Assembly (NCBI GenBank): GCA_963971305.1
Contig: CAXARO010001712.1
Location: 89,885 to 153,884 of the forward strand
Length of the DNA stretch: 64,000 nt
From: Arcuatula senhousia
Taxonomy: Eukaryota > Mollusca > Bivalvia > Mytilida > Mytilidae
Reading direction: 5' to 3'
The notes below the pieces were generated by a model, which did not search any database, had not been told where the DNA came from, and was given only the letters and a program-made list of their open reading frames with translations. The number at the start of each line of letters is the position of its first letter. Positions within the stretch are counted from its first letter, which is position 1. Shown piece after piece: positions 22,924 to 35,035 of the stretch. A program made the translations under genes and the position numbers.

Positions 22924-24385
22924 CTGAAATGAAAGCATTTATTACGTCAAAATTCAGTTCAAGATACTTCTAGTTTCAGGATTTCACAAAAAATACAACC
23001 ACAATATTCAACAAGGAGCAAGCCAGGGGCTTCTGTACAGTAAAAATAATGATATACCTTTGACAAACAACAATGGCCGCCTTCAATGGAAGACATATAA
23101 ATCACCTGCTCCTTTAAATATTCTGTAAACAGTGTGTACATTAGTAAATTGCTTAACACCATATAGAACTATAGGCTGCTTCTGTACAACTGCCAAAGGA
23201 GCTAGGTAGATCAATCAAGATAGTAAAGCTTGATAGAGCTTTAATTAATATCTCTCTTTGCTGTTTAGATTTGTTTCAATTTGGGTTACTGCAATATGAA
23301 ACTTTTTCTCAATTTTAAGTGAACATATCTGGAAAAAAAAAACACAAAAATGTCATTGTTTTACTGTTAGACTTTTGGAGAACCATATTGCATTGAACTT
23401 TATGCAAAAATTCAAAAGGAAATAATTTTTTGTGAAAACAATTATTTCCATGGTAGACAGAAGAAGTGAAATATTAACAAAAGTACCTTTGAAAAAAGAA
23501 TCAATAATTTCATGATGCACAGGGAAGATTTGTAATGATAACCATGATAACATGACCCTCACTCCAATACCCTTTGTTTTTGGTAAGGGTTCTCACCAAT
23601 ATAATTTTAACAGAGCACAGGGAAATCAATTAGCAACACTCAATTACACACATTACTAGTAAATGTTCATTAATGGCCCTCTATTATTTTCTTAGTATGT
23701 TACTTTACTCCCTAATCAATTATCCCATTCACTTTTTGAAAATTTCATATTTTAGTAAGGCAATTAATTGGTTGAGTGGATTTTTGAATTAAAACAAATT
23801 AAAGTAATATTACTTTAAATAATGAATGTTTTTTTAAAGAAAACTTAAAGAGTAAAATTTTTACCCCCATGTGCAATTTGGGTACAATTAACATGGGTCA
23901 TTCCAAGGTGTGACTTAGGTGTCTTTTATAAGTCTGTTTTATCATCCGGACATTTCTGTATCATAAATATTAGAATTCTTTCTGTATGGATAAATAGAAC
24001 AGACCTTTCTTTAAAGCACATCGACCAACAGTCATCACGAAATGGACCAGTCGGGTGAAAAATCAGCGTTCTGTCCAGTGAATCTGGTCAAATTTACAAT
24101 TAACATGTTCAGTCTGTGTTATTGGTCAGGCAAGAATTTTCAGCTTTTTGGCGAACTAAGACTGACCAAAATTTTAAGCAAAAGTTGTTGCAATTTGGGT
24201 ACTTTCACATTGCAATGTATACACATGCATTATGTTTTTGGCATTCTGGAGTTTTCAGCTTACTGATGGCTCGACTTTTTTCTTTACTTTTCTTTTTGGA
24301 TTAGAAACATACAGTCGAAGGGACAAGCTGTTTTTCTTTCAAGCATTATCTATCTTCTGATTTCCGCACTCAGTCATTTGGTTGA
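22924..24385 (-). other. Upstream intron of the CUB-Ly6 gene, no exon recognised
   Basis: I looked for a signal-peptide exon on the minus strand and found none that I can support. 24040-24300 has loose similarity to body units (GTCCAGTGAATCTGGTCAAATTTAC, GGCGAACTAAGACTGACC) but no ends. Confidence 0.35.
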
Positions 24386-25605
24386 CTATAACGTGCTGTT
24401 GCATGTGTGGCTATATATAACAAAATGTAAATGTAAATGTAAAGATGCTGGGATCTGTTCTTTAAAGCTGTCTACAGTTGTACAAAGGACAGCTGATGTT
24501 GGGAGCAGGTTCCATTGTACAATAGTATGTGGATAAAATGAGAATTTGTAAGAGTCTTTATTTGTGTGAATGTGTTTAAAATGATAAGGATGCTTATTTC
24601 GCGTACAGGTGTCTGATGGAGTAAGTAGGTTTGATGGATAGATTGCAAGTTGGTGGTGAATTATTTTAAAAAGTACTATTAATCTTGTTTGGATACGTCT
24701 TATTTGTAATGATGGCCATTGGAGATGTTCAATCATTTCTGAAACTGAGCTGGTGTTATGAAATCTGTTACATGTAAACCTTGCCGCCCGTCGTTGGACC
24801 ATTTCAATTTGATTTATTTGTTTTCTATTATGTGGGTCCCATACACTTGAGCTATATTCAAGTTTCGGTCTAACCAAAGACAAGTATGCTCGCTCTTTAA
24901 TTTTTCTTGATGTTACTCTCAAGTTCCTTTTTAAAAAATTTAATTGTCTACTTGCATTTGCTGTAATATTATCTATGTGTTCATTCCATTTAAGGTCTGA
25001 CTGTATAGTAATGCCTAGATATTTTGTGGATGTTTCAGTTTTAAGTGTATGGCCATGAAGGATGTAGTTGTGGGTGACTGGTGTTCTTTTTGATGTGACT
25101 CGTAAGATAGAGCATTTGTCTGGATGGAAAGACATCAGCCAGTCTTTTTCCCATTTTGCAGCTGCATTAAGATCTTGTTGTAGCTTTAGTGCATCGTCTT
25201 TGTTTTGGATTTTTCTATAAATTATACTATCATCTGCAAATAATCTTAATGTACTGTGTTGTAAATATTCTGGAAAATCATTTATGTATATCAAAAAGAG
25301 TATTGGGCCTAGTACGGTGCCCTGCGGTACGCCAGAGGTTACAGCGATTTTTTCAGAGTTTTGGCCGTCTAGTACATTGTATAACTGTTTGTGTCCGATC
25401 ATGTAAAAAGTCGCCAATCCATTTCAGGGTATTGTTTTTTATGCCATATTGTTCTAGTTTGTATAGTAATCTTTTGTGAGGGACTTTGTCAAAAGCTTTG
25501 GCAAAGTCCATCACAATAATATCAGTTTGTATATTTGGGTCGTTGTCTTTTGCAAGGTCTTGGATAAAGGATATCAACTGAGTTTCACAAAGCCATGTTG
25601 TAAGT
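24386..25605 (-). mobile_element. Minus-strand LINE, RT C-terminal part (decayed)
   Basis: This is the reverse transcriptase of a non-LTR retrotransposon of the CR1/L2/Jockey group. It has VMDFAKAFDKVPHKRLL (RT motif A), then [16 protein letters not shown] and FADDSIIYR (the FADD catalytic box) and a C-terminal LRVTSRKIKERAYLSLVRP region typical of these elements. A one-base frameshift lies near 25395-25400, between WIGDFLHDRTQ and the VPQG block. An ATGTAA-type hexamer repeat sits near the 3' end (24423-24442). It continues upstream at 26558 after a 0.95-kb insertion. Confidence 0.88.
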
Positions 25606-25607
25606 CA

Positions 25608-26555
25608 CCCCATAGAAAATACAACTGAGATCACACCAAATCTCAATGGGATCTCGCCGAGATCCCATCTCTTAGGATGAGATAGGGTGGGATTAGGTGG
25701 GAATTAAAGAAATAAAAAATCCCATCCGAGATTTACTTGTGGGATCCCACCTGAGAAGTGAGAAAAGGTGGGATGGAGTGTGAAATAGTGGGATCAAGTG
25801 TGAAAAAAAGAGATATGGGATAATTATCTCCCTTTGCTTTTTACCAATAATATATATTTTTAAATCTTGAGAATTTGAAATGGGTTTACAAGTAGTATAA
25901 CTTAATGAGATTTCTGTCTTTTTTTATTTTAAACCTTATTTGGGCATATGGTAATCTTATTTCTTATATTTGTGCATTAAACCTGTCAGTTGAAGACCTT
26001 TTGAAGCGTTTTACAGAAATGGTTCCACATATATAGGGATTGGGAATTTCTCTTAGTATAGAAATTTGACCTTATGGTGTTGACATGTAGGATATCAATT
26101 AGAAGAAAGGTGTTGAAGAGATAAAGAACAAAATATGCAGTCAATCTAGGACAAAATGTAGGATGAGTGTAAATTCTTTCAATCTTTAATGGAAATGCCT
26201 GTTGAGATATCATGGTAACAATAAACAGCTAGTCACTAAGAGTTGTAGACATTAAATTTATTTTTTCAGTTTAGTGATGTTTTGGAATAGATTTACCTAC
26301 AATGTGCATGCAGAATTTGCTAATTGGGATTGTAAACTGATACATTAATTTTTTTCTGAAAATAATAGAACCATGTGATCTCAAATTTTCCCAAGAGAAA
26401 TAATGTGGGATCCCAGTGGGAAATAGATGGGATCCCAGTGGGAAATAGATGGGATCCCAGTGGGATATAGATGGGATCCCAAGTAAATATCCCACCTTTT
26501 GGTGTGATCCCTAATGTGATTACAGCTGGGATCCCGTAATGGATTTTCTATGGGG
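25608..26555. mobile_element. 948-bp TIR element inserted in the minus-strand LINE
   Basis: It starts CCCCATAGAAAAT and ends ATTTTCTATGGGG. The dinucleotide CA flanks both ends (25606-25607, 26556-26557). Removing the element rejoins the LINE reading frame (...NNILY, then LQHGF...), so the boundaries are supported by coding sequence. Internal GGGATCCCA and GATCTCGGCGAGATC palindromes and a 27-bp tandem GGATCCCAGTGGGAAATAGA (26407-26480) are present. There is no transposase ORF. Confidence 0.85.
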
Positions 26556-26557
26556 CA

Positions 26558-27361
26558 TATAGGATGTTGTTTGATTCTAGGTGGTCCATCATTTGGCTTG
26601 CTATGATGTGTTCCATTACTTTACAGAGTATGCAGGTTAGTGATATTTGGCTATAATTGATGGCGGCATGTTTGTCACCTTTTTTGAAAGCAGGGCAGAC
26701 ATTTGCATGTTTCCAGTCCACAGGTATTGTGTATCTAACGATTTCTGGAAAATGAGTGTAACTGGAGTGCAAAAGTGTTCTTTCATTTCTTAAGTACAGG
26801 TCCAGTGGCTTTATTTGGATTAATATTATGCAGGAGTTTTTTTACACCCTGTTCTGATATTTTAATGTTATGCATATCTGGGTAAATTGACGGTTCTTTT
26901 ACTGGCATAGGTTGTGCAGATGATTCAGTTGTGAAAGCTTTTTGAAATTGTTTGTTTAAAATGTTTGCCTTTTCCTTGGTGTTTAATGTGAGCATACCAT
27001 CTTTTTTAAGTGCTGCAACCCCTGAGTTATTGTTTCTCATGCTTTTGATGTATGAAAAAAGCTTTTTGGGGGTGTTTTTTCTACTTGTATTTTCATTTTC
27101 ATCAATTGGTATGTCAAAGATCATTTTCTCTATGTATTGCCAGTAGGCAGTTCTCATGTCTGATTGGAGTGACTTTTTGAGTTCTTTGTATCTTTTTTTC
27201 AGATCTGGGTTTCTTTTAGATTTCTTGTGAAGTTGCTTTGATTTGTTTATTTTAATTCTTATTGTATCTGTAACCCATGACAATTTCTTTTTATTAGTTA
27301 TTTACTTTTTTGGTATGTTTTTATTTATGGTGTCATTGAGGTGTTCTTTTGTAAGATTTTA
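26558..27361 (-). mobile_element. Minus-strand LINE, linker and RT N-terminal part
   Basis: Reads (minus) NDTINKNIPKK, stop, ITNKKKLSWVTDTIRIKINK and SYIKSMRNNNSGVAAL, then LLHNINPNKATGP. A frame change near 26775-26783 precedes VDWKHANVCPAFKKGDKHAA, CKVMEHIIASQMMDHLES and NNILY. These are the usual blocks between endonuclease and RT motif A in this LINE group. The in-frame stop and the frame change show that it is dead. Confidence 0.85.
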
Positions 27362-27563
27362 TATTGTCCCTCATTTTAATATGTCCTTTAGACAATTTAA
27401 AATGGTATATACTGTCCAGGGACATAATATTGTTATGAAATAATGTCCTGGACACTTAAAATCTATGAAATTGTGTCCATAGCTATGAAAAATTGTCCTT
27501 CATATTAAATGCTGGAATGGACAAACAATTTCTCTATTTATACCTGAATAATTACTCAGCAAT

Positions 27564-30500
27564 ACAAGAGGCTCCCAGGAGCCTTAATCGCTCACCTGAA
27601 CTACACAGATACATATAGATAGTAGATATTATTGTGCTTGTCCATATGCAATTTAAATTTCTGAAATATCTCGGTTAGTTTTCAAGATATTGGGCTTAAT
27701 AAGTGCAAAATTGGGCAAAAAGTACAAAAAAGGGCAATAACTCCCACATCAGCAGTCAGATCTTTTCCAAAATTTCAGGACAGGTACATCTTAATATGCT
27801 GATTACTTTTGATCCTCAAACAATTTTGATATCTGAAAACAGTTTTGAGTCATTAGCAAAAAAATGAAATTTACCCCTATGTTCTATTTTTAGCCATGGC
27901 GGCCATGTTTTTGACAAATCAAAAATCTGAACGATAGAGTTGTAGCGTATAAGCGTATTAAACAAGTGTGCCAAGTTAAGATGCAGTTGGTCTTAGGGTG
28001 TCAGACAAGTGAATATTGAAATGAAATGAAAAAATGATAAGTTTTGTTGTTTTAGGACAATAACTCCTAAAAGAAATAGTCCTACAGCTTTGACCTAAAT
28101 ACATTTAATGTAGATCTTGAAGTGCTTTAATCATATGCACTTTAAATTGTTGAAATGTCTTGTTTAGTTTTCCAGACCTCAGAATTCCATCAGTTTCTAT
28201 CATTTCCATCAATTTTCTGATAGAATTTGATGGAAATTGATGGATTTCCGTCAAGAATTTGACTTTTTGATAGAATACTGATGAAAGTTGATAGAAAAGT
28301 TAAAACCAATGGAAAAAATTCCGTCAACACATGCTTGATGGAAAAAATTCTACTATTTCCATTAAAAAATAAAACTGCTGACGGAAATGTTAATAGAAAA
28401 CTGATGGAAAATTGTCTTCCAATGGAAAGCTGACGGAAAATTGATGGAAAATCATCTTTCGATGGAAAGTTGGCGGAAAATTGATAGAAAATTGATGGAA
28501 ATTATCTTTCAATAGAAAATTGACGGAAAATTGATAGAAATAAAGATCATGACGGAAATTGATAGAAAAGCTTGATGGAAAAAATCAGTAATGTTAGAGT
28601 GTAGCGGAAAAACTTGCACCTGCTGAACTATTGACGGAATCTTGATGGAAAGTTTGACCTAAGTGCACTTGATGATGTCATCTATTACATCATCAGTTTT
28701 TTAGTCATGATTTTGCTAGCAGAAGATAACATGGTGTCTGTTCAATGAGATAAATTTTACAAGATGAAGATACTGTAAGTACACAAATTTTATTCATCTA
28801 TAGTGCATGTATTTCAGTTGTTGAATTACTTACACAATTTTAACTTCAGAAGTTAAAATTTTGCAATTTTGATGAATTATTTCCTTTTAAGATTCAGAAA
28901 TACATCAAATTGTCTAGCACAGCAAACACATGAAAAGAGAGTAGGTTTATTCAGTTGCAGTTTTAGATTTTTATCGCATATATAGAAAATCATTTATTAA
29001 AAGTATTTAGTTATGCCATATCCCCCCTTTTTCTCCATTTCTTGATACACTGGCAGGTAATAATATTTTCTTTCCAAAGTATAGACACACTCATGCTATA
29101 GCTGGATGGGTAGAAGTTGTAAATGACAATGCCCATAACAATACACTAAAGTCAACATAAGCTCTGTATAAATGAAAACTTCTTTGTGTAGATTGAGGTG
29201 TGATATTTTGCAGAACTTACATGTATTATGCTTTCTTTAATAGCAAATTGTCTGTTTCCTAATATAAAAAAAAATGAAAACAATGCTCATTTACACTTCC
29301 ATTTCACAGAAAAAATACAATACATGAATTAATATTTAATTTAAATTTTCAAATTTTAGGTACACATCTTAGGTCAAGGCTATTGGCCTACTTTTTCAGC
29401 CATGAATGGTCCGATGGAAATATTTCTGTCAGTTTCCATTCTTTTCTATCAGAGAAAAACGCTAACTTTCCACTGAGATTCCATCAACTTTCCATCAAGA
29501 TTTCGTCAACTTTCCATCAAGATTCCGTCAATTTTCCATCAAGATTCCGTCAAGATTTCATCAAGTTTCCATCAAGATTCCGTCAACTTTCTATCAATTT
29601 CCATCAATTTTCCATCAAGTTTCCATCAATATTTTCCGCTACTTTTTTCCATCAGTTTCCGTCAAACAAAATTTTTGATGGAAAACAGTGCCAATACTCC
29701 ATCAAGTTCCATCAACCTGATGGAAATTGATAGAATTTAGTGATGGAAATTTGACGGAATTCTGATGGAAATCTGAGGGAAGGGTATATGGCTAAATAAG
29801 TGAGAAAAAAAATTAAAAATCCAAAAAAAGGGCAATAACTCCTACATCAATTGTTGGATCTTCTTGAAACTTTCAGAGCAGGTAGGTCTTGAGATGCTGA
29901 TCACTTTTGATTCCCATCAAAATTTTGATATCTGTAACCATTTTTGAGATATTAGCAAAAAACTGCAATTTACCCCTATGTTCTATTTTTAGCCATGGCG
30001 GCCATATCTTTTGACCAATCAAAAATCTGAACGATAGAATTGTAGCATGTATGCTATTAAACAACTGTGCCAAGTTTGGTTGAAGCTGGATGTACGGTGT
30101 AAGACAAGTTAATCTTTGAAATTCGGGGGAAAAGTAATGAAAAATGGTAAATTTTGACGCTTTAAGGCCATAACTCCTAAAAGAAACAGTTCTACAGCTT
30201 TGACCTAAATACATGAAATGTAGATCTTGATGTGCTTAATCATATGCAATTTAAAATATCTTGTATAGTTTTTAAGATATAAGGCAAAATAAGTGCAAAA
30301 TTTTGAAAAAATCCAGAAAAAGGGCAATAACTCCTACATCGGTTGTTGGATCTTCTTGAAAATTTCTGGGCATGTAGATCTTGAGGTGCTGATCACTTTT
30401 ACCCTTGCCAGAATTTTGATATCTGTGACCGTTTTTGAGTTATTTGCAAAAAACTGCATTTGACCCCCCTGTTCTATTTTTAGTAACAGCGGCCATGTTT

Positions 30501-30706
30501 TTTTACGAATCAAAAATCCGAACAGTAGTTTTGTACACATAATGCCACTAAACAACTATACCAAGTTTGGTTGCAATTGGACTTATGGTGTCGGACAAGT
30601 TAACGTTTGAAAAATTGTTTACAGACGACGACAGACGACGACGACGACGACGACGGACGCCAAGTGATGTTAAAAGCTCACATGGACCTTCGGTCCAGGT
30701 GAGCTA
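27564..30706 (-). mobile_element. Hairpin/microsatellite element, family 3, copy 2
   Basis: On the minus strand it starts AGCTCACCTGGACCGAAGG with hairpin, then a (CGT)n tract (plus-strand ACGACGACG, about 30625-30655). Body units of about 520 bp follow, containing AAAAAGGGCAATAACTCC and GTTCTATTTTTAGCCATGGC on the plus strand. It ends with CGCTCACCTGA/GGCTCCTGGGAGCCTCTTGT (27564-27600, minus). The unit content differs from copy 1, but the ends are the same. It is interrupted by a foldback element at 28177-29778. Confidence 0.85.
28177..29778. mobile_element. Foldback element made of GATGGAAA/GACGGAAA hexamer-like repeats
   Basis: The ends CCTCAGAATTCCATCAG and GAATTCTGATGGAAATCTGAGG are inverse copies. 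The left arm (28177-28670) is crowded with TTGATGGAAA, TTGACGGAAA and TTGATAGAAA. The right arm (29400-29778) has TTTCCATCAA and TTCCGTCAA. The arms are several hundred bp long around a unique centre of about 730 bp. The GA dinucleotide flanks both ends. A uninterrupted version of the host unit is seen at about 30250-30300. The 115-codon ORF in the right arm is only the translated repeat. Confidence 0.82.
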
Positions 30707-31546
30707 ATAAAAATTCATTATTTTTTTATAATATTATGACCTATCAAAATGGGGATCCTTATTATTAAATATTTAATCTCAAACCTGAATCTATGAAATA
30801 ATGTCCATGTCCATGACAAATTGTCCATCATAATGCAGGAATAGTCATTTGAGATTTTTCCCCAAATATTAGTGTATTTTTAAGAAACATTTACAAATCA
30901 AGGAGAGACATATAAATAACTACAATAAAAAGTTATCATTGCATAAAATGTTATTTTCTAACACTTTTTAATTTTTCATTAATTACCTGTATCACCTAAT
31001 GATTAAGTATTCAATTACATGTATGCTGTTGCAGGGATTGGGAAGGCAGCAGGCTATGACTATGAGCCATTGGCACATTAAGAATGAAAATGGCCTTCTC
31101 TCATCTAGAATATAAATAAAAGGCCCCTTGAAATTTAGAATTTCCGTGAAAAAAGTGGTAAATGGCATTTTGCTTTAAATTCCATCCAAATCCCTGCTGT
31201 TGTTTCTTGATCTTGTTGTTTCTGTCATATTTTTCCTTTTGATGTCAACAATAAAAATCTGTTTTGAATGTATAGTATTGAGTCTTATAATAACAAAATT
31301 TAGTTATACAATCACTAATTATTGAGTTAAAGAAAAAAATACTGTAAAATTGCATAATGTCCACTAGAGCTGTCATTCTTAAAAGGACCATTCTAAATGG
31401 CATAAGAAGATAAAAAATGTCCACCTAATGGACACTATTTAATAGCAGGGGGCACTTGCATTGGAAATAGCAACTTTTCTGGAAAATACTGTCCTCCTGG
31501 ACACTTTATCACAGTCCTGACACTTTTTTGCCTTACACTTTGAATA

Positions 31547-31650
31547 TTGTCCAAATTTCATTTATGTTACATTGGTTATATTTTTCTTGTATTGTTTTAG
31601 TCATTTTGATAATGTCCATTTTGATGTTATCCCAGTTAGCCTTGTGATAT
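31547..31650 (-). mobile_element. Minus-strand LINE, short piece between two insertions
   Basis: The minus strand reads [15 protein letters not shown] followed by NINEIWTIFK. This matches the [13 protein letters not shown]...KWNELKK region of the plus-strand LINE. It supplies the missing link between the endonuclease piece at 35036-35325 and the piece at 26558-27361. Confidence 0.8.
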
Positions 31651-31654
31651 ATTA

Positions 31655-34600
31655 TATTAAAGTATAACTCGAACTTCGTGTGTGATAGAAAACCTGTTAC
31701 TTTTAGAGCATTGTTAATATCATTAATACTCTCAGGAGATATACAGTTAAACCCCGGTCCAAGTTCTACATACCCATGTGGCTTTTGTCATCAATCGGTT
31801 AGATTTGACCACTTACGAGCAGTCTGTTGTGATGAGTGTAGTATTTGGTATCACTCGCACTGTATCGAAGACAGTGTTAACAAGATAGACTTTGAACTTC
31901 TTCAACACTCGAGTGTAGCTTGGTTATGTGTCAAGTGCAACACCCCAAACATAGATAGTTTTACATACCATTCATACGAACTCGAAATAACCAACCAGTT
32001 TAGTGTACTAAGTAAGCTATCGAGCATACCCTCTATTGACTCATCGTTTAGCCCTACCGCGTTTAGTAGCCCAAAAACGAGGAGACACCTCTCGTCCACA
32101 AGTTCAGCACGTACCGAGTCCATGGCCAGTGTTAATAAGCTTCCAAGTCATAACTTGCGTGTTCTAACCATGAACTGTCAGAGCATTCGAAACAAACGAA
32201 CCGACATTGCTGAATGTATAGACTACTTTAAACCAGACGTTATTCTGGGTTCAGAGTCTTGGCTATCCTCAGAGCATAAAAACGCTGAAATCTTCCCGGA
32301 AGGGTACCACAAAAATGTCTATAGAAAAGACAGAAATAAACATGGTGGCGGCGTCTTTGTAGCATTCCATGATAGATTTGAGACTTTAGAAGTAGAAAAC
32401 AGTAATAGTAAATGCGAAGTCGTGTGGGCCGAAATGCAAACAAAAAGTAAGAACATTATTATTGGTTGCTACTACCGTCCTCCGAGTGCTGACATTACTT
32501 CCCTTGAGGAACTTGACATTTCAATAAATAACATTAGATCTAAATGTAAAGATAAAATACTGATTCTCAGTGGTGACTTTAACCTACCACATATAAACTG
32601 GTCAAATTCAACTGTAAAGCAAAACTCTAGTCAGACCAACCAACATCATAAACTCCTAGAGATCTCACAAGACGCAGGTCTTCAACAAATGCAATTAAAT
32701 AAAACTCGACTTGATAACAACCTCGACCTCTATTTTACAAACCATCCAACATTAGTTAAATCGTGTGATACCGCACCTGGATTTTCAGATCACGACCTGA
32801 TAGTCACAGACTCAGACATTAAACCAGTATATAATAAACCAGTAAGACGTAAACTATATAAATTTAAAAAGGCAGACTGGCCTAGTATAAACATTAAAAT
32901 GGAAGAATTATCTACCAAAATAGTTAATATGAACGCATCAGTCAACACCAAGTGGAATGAACTAAAAAAAGGCATTTTAAACATCATGAATGACAAAATA
33001 CCTACTAAATTATCATCTAAAAAGCATAGTATGCCCTGGATTTCATCTAAACTCAAAAAGAACATAAAACGTAAGCATAAACTTTATCAATGTGCTAAAC
33101 TGTCAAATAAGTCAGATGATTGGGACAAATATAGACTTCATAAAAGAATCTTGCAAAAAAACATCAGAAATGCACATTGGAATTATGTAAATGAAACTTT
33201 AAATAAAAGCATAGAGGAAGGAAATAATAAATCCTTTTGGAAGTATATAAAGGCTAAACGTAATGACAATGTCGGGGTCGCAGCAATCAAGAGTAATGGT
33301 ATTTTACACCAAGATAGTGCTACTAAGGCGGAACTACTAAACGCTCAGTTTAAGTCGGTATTTACCGTGGAAAATCATAATGAGGCCCTCCCAGAAATCG
33401 AGGAGCAAAGTTACCCAACCATGCAAGGCATAGATATTAATGTAAACGGTGTTTATAAACTTTTGTTAAATTTAAATGTCAAAAAAGCGTCTGGTCCGGA
33501 CAATATTCCAAATATGATTCTCAAATCCTGTGCGAAGGAACTTGCACCAGCTGTAACATCAATTTTTCAACTTAGCATAAATACAGGTGAACTACCAACT
33601 GATTGGCAAAATGCCAATATATCTCCGATTTTTAAGAAAGGAAATAAACACCTTCCAAGTAATTATCGACCCGTCTCTCTTACTAGTGTATTATGTAAAA
33701 CTTTAGAACATATAATATGTAAAAACATTCTCAACCATCTTGAGAGGTACAAAATTCTAACCCATCTACAACATGGATTTCGCAGCGGTCATTCCTGTGA
33801 AACGCAACTGATAAATACTATGCATGATATTATGAAATCATATGATAATAAACATCAGATCGACCTTGTAATATTAGACTTCAGTAAGGCCTTTGACACT
33901 GTACCTCACCGTAAACTGCTTCATAAATTGTCAAATTACGGAGTCCGTGGAAATGTAAACTTATGGATAAGAAACTTTCTTATAAACCGCCACCAACGCG
34001 TCGTAATAGACGGGATATCATCTTCCGCTTGTCCAGTTGATTCTGGTGTTCCGCAGGGAACTGTTTTGGGGCCGCTTCTATTTTTATGCCACATTAATGA
34101 CTTACCCAAAAGTGTATAATCTCAAGTTCGTTTGTTTGCGGATGATTGTTTACTTTATAGAACTATAAACTCTTTAGATGACCACTTTAAACTTCAACAA
34201 GATTTACTTTCACTTCAAAAATGGGCACAGACATGGGGAATGAAGTTCAATGCGTCAAAATGTTATATTATGTCAATTCATCGTAAAAGGGTACCATCGA
34301 CTTTTAGTTACTCGCTTAATGATCATAAATTAGAACAAGTAAATGAAAACCCGTACTTGGGCGTCATTATAAGTGATAACCTGAAATGGAATACACATAT
34401 TTCGAAAATATGTAATCGTGCAAATAGCATCCTTGGCTTCGTACGAAGAAATTTAAAACACAGTAGATCATCCTTTAAAGAAACTGCTTATATTTCATTA
34501 GTCCGCTCTATATTGGATTATTCATGTGCGGTTTGGGATCCGTATCTACTAAAAGATATAAATCAGCTTGAAAGCGTGCAACGTCGGGCCATCCGATTCG

Positions 34601-35035
34601 TAAAGAACGATTACAGTCGTTACAGCAGCGTCACAGAAATGATCAACAGTTTAGGGTGGAAACCACTAGCGGACCGCAGAAAAGAACAACGTCTTGTGTT
34701 TCTTTATAAGATCGTAAATGACCTGGTGGCGCTACCCACTGAAACCCTGGATCTGACCTATAACAATCGTACTCAACGAAATTCCAATAGCAAATCTCTA
34801 AAACTGTTATCCTGCAATACTGATATATTTAAGAATTCATTTGTACCTAAAACCATAACTGACTGGAACTCTCTACCGGATTATTGTGTCAACTCAAAAA
34901 CAATATCAGAATTTAAAAGTGCTCTAACACGAAACTTCAAAGCTGCTCAGCGCGACTAGTACCATTGGCGCACTCTCTAACCCTGGAAGAACCGTACTCA
35001 TTAGTGAGGCACTTTCCAGTACCTAAACAGAACAG
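31655..35035 (+). mobile_element. Plus-strand LINE (CR1/L2-like), nearly full coding region
   Basis: A non-LTR retrotransposon inserted in the minus-strand LINE between its endonuclease and linker regions. The left boundary lies between 31645 and 31670 and the right boundary near 35030. After the ORF end (34959) there is a short 3' tail without poly(A). No clear long target duplication is visible (at most a GATA on each side). No ORF1 lies upstream, so it is probably 5'-truncated close to the start of the main ORF. Confidence 0.85.
31678..34959 (+). pseudogene. LINE polyprotein: 2A-like motif, PHD finger, APE endonuclease, reverse transcriptase; one in-frame stop
   Basis: The protein copies its element RNA into DNA at a nicked target. 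The frame is open from 31648 but has no ATG at its head. Residues counted from 31678: hydrophobic stretch then GDIQLNPGP, a 2A-like ribosome-skipping motif (residues 20-28). Next comes a PHD-type zinc finger (CGFC, CCDEC, HSHC, CVKC; residues 34-87). The APE-type endonuclease follows, with [22 protein letters not shown] and SDHDLIV (about 158-385). The RT has [13 protein letters not shown] (motif A), [15 protein letters not shown] and, after the stop, LFADDCLLYR with the FADD box, then a C-terminal domain. A TAA at 34117-34119 interrupts the frame just before LFADD; the frame continues unchanged after it to 34959. Otherwise no frameshift is seen, so this copy is young compared with its host LINE. 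Confidence 0.9.

Larger units (their letters stand above)
27372..31546. mobile_element. Composite 4.2-kb insertion in the minus-strand LINE
   Basis: The LINE frame breaks at NEIWTIF (about 31547 on the minus strand) and resumes at NLTKEHLND (about 27350). ATATTGTCC occurs at both junctions (27361-27371 region and 31547-31555), as expected for a target duplication. The outer layer (27372-27563 and 30707-31546) is about 1 kb, rich in TGTCC/GGACA words and of unknown class. The inner part is the family 3 element 27564-30706. Confidence 0.65.

Noticed and set aside
29383..29730. 115-codon ORF rich in SIKFPSRFRQ
   Set aside because: It is the translated TTCCATCAA/TTCCGTCAA arm of the foldback element.
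32240..33065. Minus-strand ORFs inside the plus-strand LINE
   Set aside because: Shadow frames of the endonuclease and linker coding region.
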